Source: an uncultured Prevotella sp.
GTDB taxonomy: Bacteria > Bacteroidota > Bacteroidia > Bacteroidales > Bacteroidaceae
DNA length: 52,944 nt
Assembly (NCBI GenBank): GCA_900318625.1
Contig: ONLG01000021.1
Coordinates: forward strand, 1 to 52,944
Direction: 5' to 3'
The notes under the pieces were generated by a model. The model saw only the letters and a program-made list of their open reading frames with translations. It was not told the DNA's origin and searched no databases. Positions 45,501-52,944 of this stretch are shown piece after piece. The position numbers were made by a program, and so were the translations under genes. Every line of letters begins with the position of its first letter. Positions within the stretch are counted from its first letter, which is position 1.

Positions 45501-47645
45501 CTATTTCTGTCCGCTGAGCAATCCGGCATCAGTATCTGAGTTGTTGATGTGTCGGTTGTCGTTGCGGTGCAGCTTTCCGAAGCTAATGTTGTAGGAGAAG
45601 GTGAGCATCAGTTTGCCCCGGAAGTCGTTGCTGAAGGCAGACTGGAGCGATGTTGCCTGCCGCGAAAGCTTCTCCTGTCGTTGCTCGTAGCGCTTGGTGA
45701 AGGGGTTTAGTATAATGAGGTTCACGCTCCAGCGTTCGCGACGGTGCCCTATCGACAGCATGTGGGTGGCTTCTTCACACTTCAAGGTTTCGCCCCAGAG
45801 TTCGTGGCGGCTGGTCTTCACTTCGGCAGAGGCCAGCCAGTGCTTCCACATCGCCATTGCCGACAGCCTCAGTCCCCAGTTGGAGTGGGTGTGGACGTAG
45901 TCGTTTCCATTGCTTATGTAGCGGTTGAAGAACGGCGTCAGGTTCAGAGTGAAGCTTTTAGCCAGTTCGCCCGACATCATGCAGAAAGGTCTGAGGCGCA
46001 GACAGGTCTCGATGTTGAGCCTGTGGAAGCCGCGCTGGTTGGCTTCGGTGCGCACAATCATGTTGTTTTCAATCAGAGTTTCTTCCATCACAGGCTTGTG
46101 GTCGTAGCTGTATCGGGCATAGAGGTCGATGGTTACGGGCTGTGTTCGCCAGCTCAGCGACAGGCTGTTGGCCACGAAGGTGGTGGCTTTCAGCCTGGGA
46201 TTGCCACGCCGCAGCTGGTAATTGTCGATGGCTTGCTCCACATTGCTGAGCGAGGCCAGCGATGGAGAGTAGGCCGAAACATACCCGTTGTAGCGCAGAA
46301 ACAGGTTCTTTGTGGGCTGCCAGGTGAGGGTTGCCGATGGTCGCACTATGATTTTGTCTTGCGACTGCTGCCCCTGCTGGTTGTAAGTGTTCATCAGTCC
46401 CATGCCCAGAACGTAGCCGAAGCTGCCCAGCTGGTGCTGAAACTCGGCAAAGGCATAGGTCTCCGACGTGTGGAGCGACACGTGGGTTGCCTCCTGCTGA
46501 GCCTCTTCAGTGTCCGGGTATGAGTATTTGTTGTGGGTGTATGCCTGCGTGTGCTTCACTCCAGCCGTGAACTTGCCTTTCTCGTAGGTCTTCTCGTAGA
46601 TGGCTTCGGCTATCACCGAGTATTTCTTACCGTCGGTAAGCGATGAAACCGACGAAATACCGCTTGCCATATCCTCTGTTCCCACGGGCGTTGAGGTGTA
46701 GGTGCGCTCGTTGCGGCTCTTGATGTATGTGCCCACAACGTCGAGATAGAGGTGCTTGTCCTTGCTGATGTTGAGCTGATAGTAGGCATCGAGCGACGGA
46801 GTGAACTGCCGGTTCGACTGCCTGTCGGTTACGTCGAAGGTCTGAGAGCCCACATACATACGGCTGTCGCGGTCCTCGAAGTGGGAGGGCTGGCAGTTGT
46901 TGTTCATGCGGAAGGCAATGCTCAGCAGGCTTTTGTCGCTGGTGTAGGAGTAGTTGAGGTGGAGCAGCGTGCGGTCGTACTTCACCTTTGTGGGGCGGCC
47001 CGTCTCGCGAGTGGTGACAGTGCCGCCAGGAAGTGCGAACTGCTCTTCGTTCTCACGCGTCCACGTCAGGTTTCTGCGGTCCCAGTTGCCCATCAGGCTC
47101 AGCGACGACTTCCCCATGTAGAGCTTTCCGGCCACATTGTAGTTGCCCATGCCCGGCAGAGTGATGCCTTGCAAGCCGTTTGCCGAGATGTCGCCGCCCG
47201 TTTCGCGGTGCCTTACGATGTAGTCTATCACGGCTGCACTGTTGCCATAGCGCACGCCGGGCATGGTGTGGTATTCCATTCTGATGATGTCCTTCGGCTG
47301 CAGGGCCAGCAGTTCGTTCACCGTTGCTTCCACACCGTTGATGCGCAGCTGCACGGCTTCGTTGCCGGAGGTCTTCACAGAGTTGTTGACAAGGTCCACA
47401 TCGATGCGCGGAAGCTGCATGGCGTGGAGCAGATCGAGGCCGTTGCTCGACATCTTACGGTGCAGGGAGGTGGGCAGATAGAGCTCGCGGTCGGACTTGG
47501 TGCTGATGTGCGAGGTCTCTACCACTACTTCCTTCATTGCGTGAACAGAGTCAGCAGCAAGGCTGTCGGGCGTTACTGTGCTTTTCTGGGCTTCTGCCGT
47601 CATTGCGAGTGCGCAGAGGACGGCTAACAGTTGGTTTCGTTTCAT
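45501..47645 (-). CDS. Outer membrane beta-barrel receptor (TonB-dependent-receptor-like)
   Basis: 714 residues with signal peptide (MKRNQLLAVLCALAMTAEA). A plug-like region (GLDLLHAMQLPRIDV, AVQLRINGVEATVNELLALQ, IIRMEYHTMPGVRYG) precedes a large barrel of the OMP_b-brl_3 type. The SusC-like N-terminal carboxypeptidase-regulatory domain is absent or reduced to a few residues. Ligand unknown; no SusD follows. A -7 element TACTTTTG lies at 47683-47690 on the minus strand. It is divergent from the membrane-anchored regulator, a possible control pair. Confidence 0.8.
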   Translation of the reverse strand: MKRNQLLAVLCALAMTAEAQKSTVTPDSLAADSVHAMKEVVVETSHISTKSDRELYLPTSLHRKMSSNGLDLLHAMQLPRIDVDLVNNSVKTSGNEAVQLRINGVEATVNELLALQPKDIIRMEYHTMPGVRYGNSAAVIDYIVRHRETGGDISANGLQGITLPGMGNYNVAGKLYMGKSSLSLMGNWDRRNLTWTRENEEQFALPGGTVTTRETGRPTKVKYDRTLLHLNYSYTSDKSLLSIAFRMNNNCQPSHFEDRDSRMYVGSQTFDVTDRQSNRQFTPSLDAYYQLNISKDKHLYLDVVGTYIKSRNERTYTSTPVGTEDMASGISSVSSLTDGKKYSVIAEAIYEKTYEKGKFTAGVKHTQAYTHNKYSYPDTEEAQQEATHVSLHTSETYAFAEFQHQLGSFGYVLGMGLMNTYNQQGQQSQDKIIVRPSATLTWQPTKNLFLRYNGYVSAYSPSLASLSNVEQAIDNYQLRRGNPRLKATTFVANSLSLSWRTQPVTIDLYARYSYDHKPVMEETLIENNMIVRTEANQRGFHRLNIETCLRLRPFCMMSGELAKSFTLNLTPFFNRYISNGNDYVHTHSNWGLRLSAMAMWKHWLASAEVKTSRHELWGETLKCEEATHMLSIGHRRERWSVNLIILNPFTKRYEQRQEKLSRQATSLQSAFSNDFRGKLMLTFSYNISFGKLHRNDNRHINNSDTDAGLLSGQK

Positions 47646-47852
47646 GTTGCTTTTGGGTTTTAATGTGAATGTTTCGATGCTGCAAAAGTAGTGCGAAACG
47701 GGCTGAAAAGCCGTTTATATGAAGGTCTTTCTGAGGTGCAGTGCGGTTTGTAATTGTTTGTTATACAGTGCGTTGTGCTTCGTTTAAACGTTAAAAGTTT
47801 ATATCTGTCGCCTTTGCAGGTTATATATAAATAGCTTCACGCCATTATTTAT

Positions 47853-47860
47853 TAACTTTG
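47853..47860 (+). promoter_or_regulatory. -7 element directly before the regulator start
   Basis: TAACTTTG ends 4 bases before the ATG at 47865, implying a leaderless message. No TTTG stands 19 bases upstream (AATA there). Confidence 0.5.
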
Positions 47861-47864
47861 CAGT

Positions 47865-49505
47865 ATGAAAAAGCTATTTCTTTTACTCCTGACGGGGCTT
47901 CTCCTTGGGTGCAGCAGCCGCGACATGAAGCTCATTGACGATGCCAATGAGATGGTTGACAGCCATCCCGACAGTGCCCTATATATATTAAATAAGGTGG
48001 AAAACCTTGGCCGTCTGTCCGACGAATGGGTGGCAAAGTACTGGACCGCCAAGGCTACGGCCCACCAAAAGACTGGCCAGGCCTTGTCGGAAGACTCCGC
48101 CATAGTCTTCGCAATGGACTACTATGCCAACGAGCAGCCCGTCGACAGCAGTCGGCTGATAAAGACGAAGGTCTTGGCGGCATCGTATTACTACTGGACA
48201 GGCGACAGAAAGCGCGGCGCTCAGCTGATGAAGATGGCGTTCGATGATGGCAAGAGGGTGGGCGACGTGGCCCTGCAGAAGATGATGCTGCACGGAATGG
48301 CCGAGTTCGCGCTGATGGATAACGACCAGAAAGCCTCCCGGCGCTATGTGGAGGAGTACGGGCGACTGTGCGGTGGCGACGCAAACAATGTGCGGTTGCT
48401 CAACAGTCTTGCCATTTGTTGCAGCGTGTGGGGCGACAATTCAGCCTCCGAGACCATCTTCCGGCGCATAGAGAACTGCGTGAAGAGGTCGCCCGACTCG
48501 TTGTTTATCTGGCAGACCGTCATGCGAAACCATGCCGACATACTGCTGAACACGGGCGAAGTGGACCGCGGCATAGCCCTTCACAACAGGCTGCTGGGAC
48601 ACTACAGGCAGGCTGGCATGGCCGAAAACATATCCGATTGCCTCTTCTCGCTGTCTTACGGGTGGCTGCTCAAGGGCGATAAGGCTAAGGCACGCGAGTA
48701 CTTTAACCTTGCCGAGCGCACTGATACGCCCCACGACGAGTTCTCGTCGACCACGGCCTACAACTTCATGGCGCAGAAAATGGTGCTCGACTATGCGCAG
48801 ACGGGGAGGTACAGGATTGTCGACATTGCCCTGTATGCCAACAAAATGCGTGGCGAAGCCATCTATAAGGAGGCCGTTGCCTCTGCCAGGGAACGCTCCA
48901 ACCAGCTGTTGCGCGAGCACGAACTGCTGCTTACGCTTTCGCGCCAGCGACAGTTCATCTTCTTCCTGCTGCTCTCGCTCTGCCTGTCGGCTGTCATTCT
49001 GTGCCTTGTTTTCTATATAAGACGCCGCCGCAGACTCATCGAAAAGAAGGACGAGGAGGCCGAAGCTCTGCGCAAACTGCTTGCCGACGCACTGCAGTCG
49101 AGCGGCAACGACGACCGCTTCGTCAAGAAAATCATGCTTCAGCAGCTGGGCATCATACGTCATGCGGCATCGAATCCCACGACGGCCAACCAGCAGCTGC
49201 TGCAACGGATGGCTGCCATTGCAAGCCGCAAGGTCAGCGTGGACTATCTGTTGGACTGGGACGACCTCTACAAAACCATCGACTCGCTCTACGACGGCTA
49301 CTACACCAACCTGCGCTCGCGCTATTCCGATGTGCTCAACGAGCGCGAAATACAGCTCTGCTGCCTGCTCAAGGCTGACTTCTCAACCAAGGAAATCAGC
49401 TTCGTTACGCAGCAAAGTGTGCGCACGGTGTACCAGCGGAAATCCAGCGTGCGACAGAAGCTGAACATGGAGGAAAAGGAAGACATCGCGCAGTTCCTCT
49501 CATAG
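47865..49505 (+). CDS. Membrane-anchored TPR regulator with C-terminal helix-turn-helix
   Basis: 546 residues. N-terminal signal peptide with lipobox-like LLLGCSS (Cys16), then TPR-like helices to about residue 350, one membrane helix (FIFFLLLSLCLSAVILCLVF, about 365-385), a basic RRRRRLIEKK stop, a coiled coil, and a C-terminal region with LNEREIQLCCLLKADFSTKE and VRTVYQRKSSVRQKL that looks like a LuxR-type helix-turn-helix. Bacteroidales have many such TPR/HTH proteins that sense from the periplasm and bind DNA from the membrane; targets are unknown. If Cys16 is truly lipidated, the N-terminus would sit in the periplasmic leaflet, consistent with the topology. Likely target: the divergent barrel gene. 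Confidence 0.8.
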   Translation: MKKLFLLLLTGLLLGCSSRDMKLIDDANEMVDSHPDSALYILNKVENLGRLSDEWVAKYWTAKATAHQKTGQALSEDSAIVFAMDYYANEQPVDSSRLIKTKVLAASYYYWTGDRKRGAQLMKMAFDDGKRVGDVALQKMMLHGMAEFALMDNDQKASRRYVEEYGRLCGGDANNVRLLNSLAICCSVWGDNSASETIFRRIENCVKRSPDSLFIWQTVMRNHADILLNTGEVDRGIALHNRLLGHYRQAGMAENISDCLFSLSYGWLLKGDKAKAREYFNLAERTDTPHDEFSSTTAYNFMAQKMVLDYAQTGRYRIVDIALYANKMRGEAIYKEAVASARERSNQLLREHELLLTLSRQRQFIFFLLLSLCLSAVILCLVFYIRRRRRLIEKKDEEAEALRKLLADALQSSGNDDRFVKKIMLQQLGIIRHAASNPTTANQQLLQRMAAIASRKVSVDYLLDWDDLYKTIDSLYDGYYTNLRSRYSDVLNEREIQLCCLLKADFSTKEISFVTQQSVRTVYQRKSSVRQKLNMEEKEDIAQFLS

Positions 49506-49714
49506 CCTTTCTCTGCGTATCTACGTAGTGTGGCATGAGCGTTTCACGGAGCTTGTCCGCGTGTATGTGCTTTCACAGAAAAGCCCACGCCAAGCCTTTT
49601 CCGCCATAGTGAATGAGCCTTCGCAGCCATTTTGCCAATGGATAGCTCTCAGCGGCAGCATATAAATAAACTCACCGTTTCCAGATATGCCATAATCGGA
49701 TTTTTACCAGGCCG

Positions 49715-49821
49715 CCCGTAAACTTTCTCCAGCAGCCCCGTAACAATGCTACAGGATAGCTGGAGCATTGCTCCAAGGGCTCTGTAAGGTTGCTCCAAGG
49801 CTGCCGGAGAAAGTTTACGGG
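49715..49821. repeat. 23-bp inverted repeat, family shared with 22.3 kb
   Basis: Arms 49715-49737 and 49799-49821 (CCCGTAAACTTTCTCC...) pair with one mismatch; TACAGGATAGCTGGAGC inside is identical to 22293-22309. CTTTTT follows on the plus strand, so it could end the regulator transcript. The 577-base gap otherwise holds the glnB promoter and AT-rich sequence, no gene. Confidence 0.8.
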
Positions 49822-50013
49822 CTTTTTCCTGTGCTGCCGTATCGCAGCAACCGTCATCTTGAACGGTCTTCCTGATTTTCAATTTGAAAGCAAATGTGCA
49901 ATATTTGTTTCAAAGCGAAAGTTTTAAAACAAGTAAAATAACAATATGAAATTATATATTTAATCTATGTTTCATTATGTTATATATTGCTTTTAAATCT
50001 TTTCAATATGTCA

Positions 50014-50021
50014 TATCTTTG
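50014..50021 (+). promoter_or_regulatory. -7 element of glnB
   Basis: TATCTTTG, with TTTT (near TTTG) 19 bases upstream at 49991-49994, and 60 bases before the glnB ATG. Nitrogen control of this promoter is likely but no operator is recognised. Confidence 0.6.
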
Positions 50022-50081
50022 CATCAAGAAAAGCATCCGGAAGCTTATAGTGAGTATTAATCTAAATTAAGGTAATCAGGT

Positions 50082-50429
50082 ATGAAAAGAATAGAAGCAA
50101 TCATTCGCAAAACCAGATTCGAAGACGTGAAGGAAGCGTTGCTTTCGTCGGACATCGACTGGTTTGAATACCACAACGTACATGGCATCGGACAGAGCCG
50201 CGAAGAGCGTATCTACCGTGGTGTGCAGTATTCAACCGACGTGATAGAACGCGTAGCGGTGACTATAGTGTGCCGCGAAAAGTTTGTAGACTCCACGGTA
50301 AAGGCGATTCTCAGGGTTGCTCACACGGGTGAGGTCGGCGACGGACGCATCTTCGTGAGCGACATGATAGACACATGGTCGATACGCACGGGCGAAAACG
50401 GCGACTCTGTGCTTAGGGACAAGAAGTAG
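50082..50429 (+). CDS. glnK: P-II family nitrogen regulatory protein
   Basis: 115 residues. PII trimers sense 2-oxoglutarate and ATP/ADP and plug the ammonium channel. KRIEAIIRKTRFEDVKEAL, the T-loop IYRGVQYSTDV (Tyr50 in the usual place) and AHTGEVGDGRIFV are visible; Arg replaces the lysine normally found in the GDGK phosphate-binding segment. It precedes amtB in the classic glnK-amtB order; the GlnK name rests on that. Confidence 0.93.
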   Translation: MKRIEAIIRKTRFEDVKEALLSSDIDWFEYHNVHGIGQSREERIYRGVQYSTDVIERVAVTIVCREKFVDSTVKAILRVAHTGEVGDGRIFVSDMIDTWSIRTGENGDSVLRDKK

Positions 50430-50439
50430 GTATCGCTCT

Positions 50440-50545
50440 CTGGCATCCCCTCTCGTGGGGAAGAAAACACATTAACAACACAAAAACACAACAATAGGCT
50501 CTCGCCCCCGTTCGGCCTCCTCCATGACGGAGGGTTAGTGGGGGG
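50440..50545. repeat. C/G-run palindromic repeat between glnK and amtB
   Basis: Contains CATCCCCTCTCGTGGGG and CCTCCTCCATGACGGAGGG and ends GGGGGGCTGGTAAT, the inverse of the edge of the 3533-3672 element. It ends about 9 bases before the amtB ATG, so its GGGGGG stretch lies where a ribosome-binding site would be. Confidence 0.6.
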
Positions 50546-50554
50546 CTGGTAATT

Positions 50555-51802
50555 ATGGATAACTTATCACTCGATACAGTATGGATGCTGTTGGCTGCAA
50601 TGCTGGTGTTCTGGATGCAGCCGGGTTTCGCCTTGTGTGAGGCGGGCTTCACGCGTGGAAAGAACACTGCAAACATCTTGATGAAAAACTTTGTGGACTT
50701 CATGCTGGGGTCGCTGCTGTTTTTCTTCATAGGCTTCGGATTTATGTTCGGCTCCGACGGGGCTGGCTTTGCGGGCTTGCCCAACTGGGGCGACCTTTCG
50801 TTCTACAAGGGCGACCTGCCCGTCGAGGGCTTCCTGATTTTCGAGACGGTGTTCTGTGCAACCTCGGCAACCATTGTCAGCGGTGCTATGGCCGAGCGTA
50901 CTAAGTTCTCGATGTATCTCGTCTACTCGGTTTTCATTTCGCTTTTCATCTATCCCATCGAAGGCCACTGGACGTGGGGCGGCGGATGGCTGTGCAACGA
51001 TGCTGCCGACTCGTTTATGATGAGCACCTTTGGAGATGTGTTCCACGACTTTGCCGGCTCGGCTATAGTCCACAGCGTGGGTGGCGTGCTGGCGCTGATC
51101 GGTGCTATGGTGCTCGGACCGCGCATTGGCAAGTATGACAGCAACGGCAAGAGCCGCGCCATTCCCGGACACAACCTTGCCATGGCGTCGCTCGGCGTGT
51201 TCATCCTGTGGCTGGGGTGGTTCGGCTTCAACCCGGGAAGCCAGCTGGCAGCGTCGGGGGAGGTCAACCGCGTGGCTATCTCTCACGTGTTCCTGACCAC
51301 TAACCTTGCGGCTGTGGCCGGCGGTGCGGCAACGATGTTCCTCACGTGGTTCAAGTATGGCAAGCCGTCGCTGTCGCTGACTCTCAACGGCGTGCTGGCC
51401 GGACTGGTCGGCATCACTGCCGGATGCGACCTGGTATCTCCTTTCGGGGCTGTTGCCATCGGCCTTGTGTGCGGAGTGGTGCTGGTCTATGCCATCGAAT
51501 TTATCGACCGCAAGCTCCATATCGACGACCCTGTGGGTGCTTCGTCTGTACATGGTGTGTGCGGAATACTCGGAACGCTGATGACCGGACTCCTCTCTAC
51601 GTCTAACGGCGCGTTTTATGGTCACGGATGGGGATTCTTCGGTGCAGAGTGCTTCGGCATATTGGTAATCGATCTCTGGGCTGCAGTATGTGGAGTTGTG
51701 CTGTTCTTCTCTATCAAGAAACTGCATGGACTGCGTGTCGATGCTCGTATCGAAGAGGAGGGGCTCGATGTCTATGAGCACGGAGAGAGTTGCTATAACT
51801 GA
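50555..51802 (+). CDS. amtB: Ammonium transporter
   Basis: 415 residues, about 11 membrane helices. The Amt signature DFAGSAIVHSVGG carries the first pore histidine and SSVHGVCGILGTLMTG the second; FCATSATIVSGAMAERTKF is conserved. It lacks a cleavable signal peptide. Located after glnK, separated by the repeat; probably one operon with the following porin-like gene. Confidence 0.95.
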   Translation: MDNLSLDTVWMLLAAMLVFWMQPGFALCEAGFTRGKNTANILMKNFVDFMLGSLLFFFIGFGFMFGSDGAGFAGLPNWGDLSFYKGDLPVEGFLIFETVFCATSATIVSGAMAERTKFSMYLVYSVFISLFIYPIEGHWTWGGGWLCNDAADSFMMSTFGDVFHDFAGSAIVHSVGGVLALIGAMVLGPRIGKYDSNGKSRAIPGHNLAMASLGVFILWLGWFGFNPGSQLAASGEVNRVAISHVFLTTNLAAVAGGAATMFLTWFKYGKPSLSLTLNGVLAGLVGITAGCDLVSPFGAVAIGLVCGVVLVYAIEFIDRKLHIDDPVGASSVHGVCGILGTLMTGLLSTSNGAFYGHGWGFFGAECFGILVIDLWAAVCGVVLFFSIKKLHGLRVDARIEEEGLDVYEHGESCYN

Positions 51803-51872
51803 TATGTGAGCTTTCATACATTTTTTTCTTTAATACTGGATTAGTCCAGAATAACCAAAATCACAAACTGAT

Positions 51873-52589
51873 ATGGAAAAGGTAAAAAGATTTGCCTCCG
51901 CTTCACTGCTGCTACTCGTGGCAGCAGTGGCTGGGGCTCAAGACAAGAAAGTGGAAACGACGGTGGCCCTCGATATGGTCAGCCATTATGTGTGGCGCGG
52001 ACAGGATCTTGGCAGCGTCTCTTTGCAGCCTACGCTGGGCATAGCCTACAAGGGACTCTCGCTGACGGCGTGGGGCTCGGTGGGAATAGCTGATGCCAGC
52101 GACACAAAGGAGTTCGACATCACAGTGGCATATACTGTAGGAAACTTCAACGTGGGGGTTACTGACTATTGGTTCAACTCGGGACTTGACCCGGAAAACC
52201 GCTATTTCAAGTATTCGGCCCACGAAACCAACCATGTCTTTGAGGCTAATGTTGGCTACGACTTCGGTATTGTGTCGCTGCAGTGGTTTACCAACTTTGC
52301 AGGCAACGACGGGGTGAACGGCAGTGGCAAGAGGGCGTACAGCAGTTATTTCGAGGCTAATGCTCCGTTCAGGCTCGCTGGGGTGGAGTGGGCGGCCACG
52401 GCTGGTGTCGTGCCATACGCTACCGACTTCTACGGAACTAAGGGATTTGCCGTCACAAACCTCGCACTGAAAGCTACTAAGAGCATACGGGTGACCGACT
52501 CGTTCGCTATCCCCATCTTTGCTCAGGTCATGGCTAACCCATGTGCCCGGAAAGCATACCTCGCATTTGGCTTCACCCTCCAGCCGTAG
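51873..52589 (+). CDS. Putative outer membrane porin-like barrel (TorF-like)
   Basis: 238 residues with signal peptide (FASASLLLLVAAVAGAQ). The mature part begins VETTVALDMVSHYVWRGQDL, a start seen in outer membrane barrels of the TorF-like putative porin group, and ends YLAFGFTLQP. It follows amtB by 70 bases, so it may let ammonium or amines cross the outer membrane; that role is inferred from position. Confidence 0.7.
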   Translation: MEKVKRFASASLLLLVAAVAGAQDKKVETTVALDMVSHYVWRGQDLGSVSLQPTLGIAYKGLSLTAWGSVGIADASDTKEFDITVAYTVGNFNVGVTDYWFNSGLDPENRYFKYSAHETNHVFEANVGYDFGIVSLQWFTNFAGNDGVNGSGKRAYSSYFEANAPFRLAGVEWAATAGVVPYATDFYGTKGFAVTNLALKATKSIRVTDSFAIPIFAQVMANPCARKAYLAFGFTLQP

Positions 52590-52659
52590 CTGTTGGCAAC
52601 ACTTTCCAGATAGGCAACCACCTTCCAGTCTCCAGACTGTGCAGCCTCGGTGGTTGCCT

Positions 52660-52940
52660 TCTGTCCTTTTTCCCCCTTGCTCCTGTTCCCCTTTCCACCT
52701 GTTTTTGTTCTTTTGTTCTTCTGTCTTCTGTTCTTTTGTCCTTCTGTCTTCCTTTCCCTTTTCTTTTTTCCTGTTCCTTTGTCCTTCTGTCTTCGGTTCC
52801 GTTTATCTTTTTTTCTGTTCTTTTGTCCTTTTGTCTTCCGTCCCGTTTTCCTTTTTTCTGTTCCTTTGTCCTTTTGTCTTCCGTCCCGTTTTCCTTTTTT
52901 TGTTCTTCTGTCCTTCTGTCTTCCTTTCCCTCCAGTCCTA
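52660..52940. repeat. Pyrimidine-rich tandem repeat
   Basis: The last ~280 bases are almost pure C/T with G spacing, built from units such as GTCCTTTTGTCTTCC. A unit of about 43 bases (CTGTTC-TTTGTCCTTTTG-TCTTCCGTCCCGTTTTCC) occurs twice nearly unchanged and several times degenerated. No coding signal on either strand. Confidence 0.75.
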
Positions 52941-52944
52941 TATA

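Overview
The window is a piece of Bacteroidales chromosome, most like Prevotella or a close relative. Several things point there: promoters of the Bacteroidota type (TTTG, about 19 bases, TAnnTTTG) upstream of many genes, two BspA-like leucine-rich-repeat surface proteins, a fused NfnBA-type oxidoreductase, a DUF4924 gene, an IVP-type four-helix-bundle ORF, and SusC/TonB-style outer membrane barrels. Core genes look GC-rich by eye; the accessory block around 7.5-8.3 kb and the 43-45 kb BspA gene look clearly AT-richer. No rRNA, tRNA, CRISPR array, transposase or integrase was found.

Layout. (1) 0.1-0.9 kb: a PIN toxin-antitoxin pair. (2) 0.9-3.3 kb: a fused flavin/iron-sulfur oxidoreductase with a near-consensus promoter. 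(3) 3.5-8.8 kb: an accessory block with palindromic repeats, a broken lipoprotein gene, a giant BspA-like protein, a HEPN-domain protein, a frameshifted small gene, and an unassigned structured RNA of about 330 nt that has its own promoter and terminator. The block is bounded by 28-bp direct repeats, one of which is the 3' end of the isocitrate dehydrogenase gene, so it resembles an integrated island. (4) 8.8-22.0 kb: a long minus-strand run, lplA-gcvT-gcvH-gcvPA-gcvPB-lpdA-citD-citE-citF-citX-citCG-idh, linking glycine cleavage (with lipoate ligase and its E3 partner), citrate lyase with its cofactor-making enzymes, and isocitrate dehydrogenase. (5) 22.2-24.7 kb: a PagL-like lipid A deacylase, a small outer membrane barrel and a 29-residue membrane peptide. 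(6) 24.8-26.6 kb: two damaged genes, a ROK glucokinase with an internal deletion and a frameshifted LysE transporter. (7) 26.6-30.1 kb: DUF4924, an inserted four-helix-bundle ORF, rfbD and prfC. (8) 30.0-36.8 kb: a full thiamin operon, thiSEGCFH, a second thiE/tenI and thiD, behind a TPP riboswitch and an attenuator hairpin. (9) 37-45.5 kb: repeats, glyA, pyrBI, a class A penicillin-binding protein and a second BspA-like protein. (10) 45.5-49.5 kb: an outer membrane beta-barrel receptor divergent from a membrane-anchored TPR/HTH regulator. (11) 50-52.6 kb: glnB, amtB and a porin-like barrel for ammonium uptake, then a pyrimidine-rich tandem repeat at the edge.

The strongest candidate for something undescribed is the 7.5-8.7 kb module: promoter, structured RNA with mutually exclusive terminator and antiterminator pairings, small (now frameshifted) ORF, and HEPN protein, with overlapping reading frames, inside an idh-targeted island. 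Several families of intergenic inverted repeats recur within the window and deserve a genome-wide count. Everything here comes from reading the sequence by eye; no database search or folding program was run.
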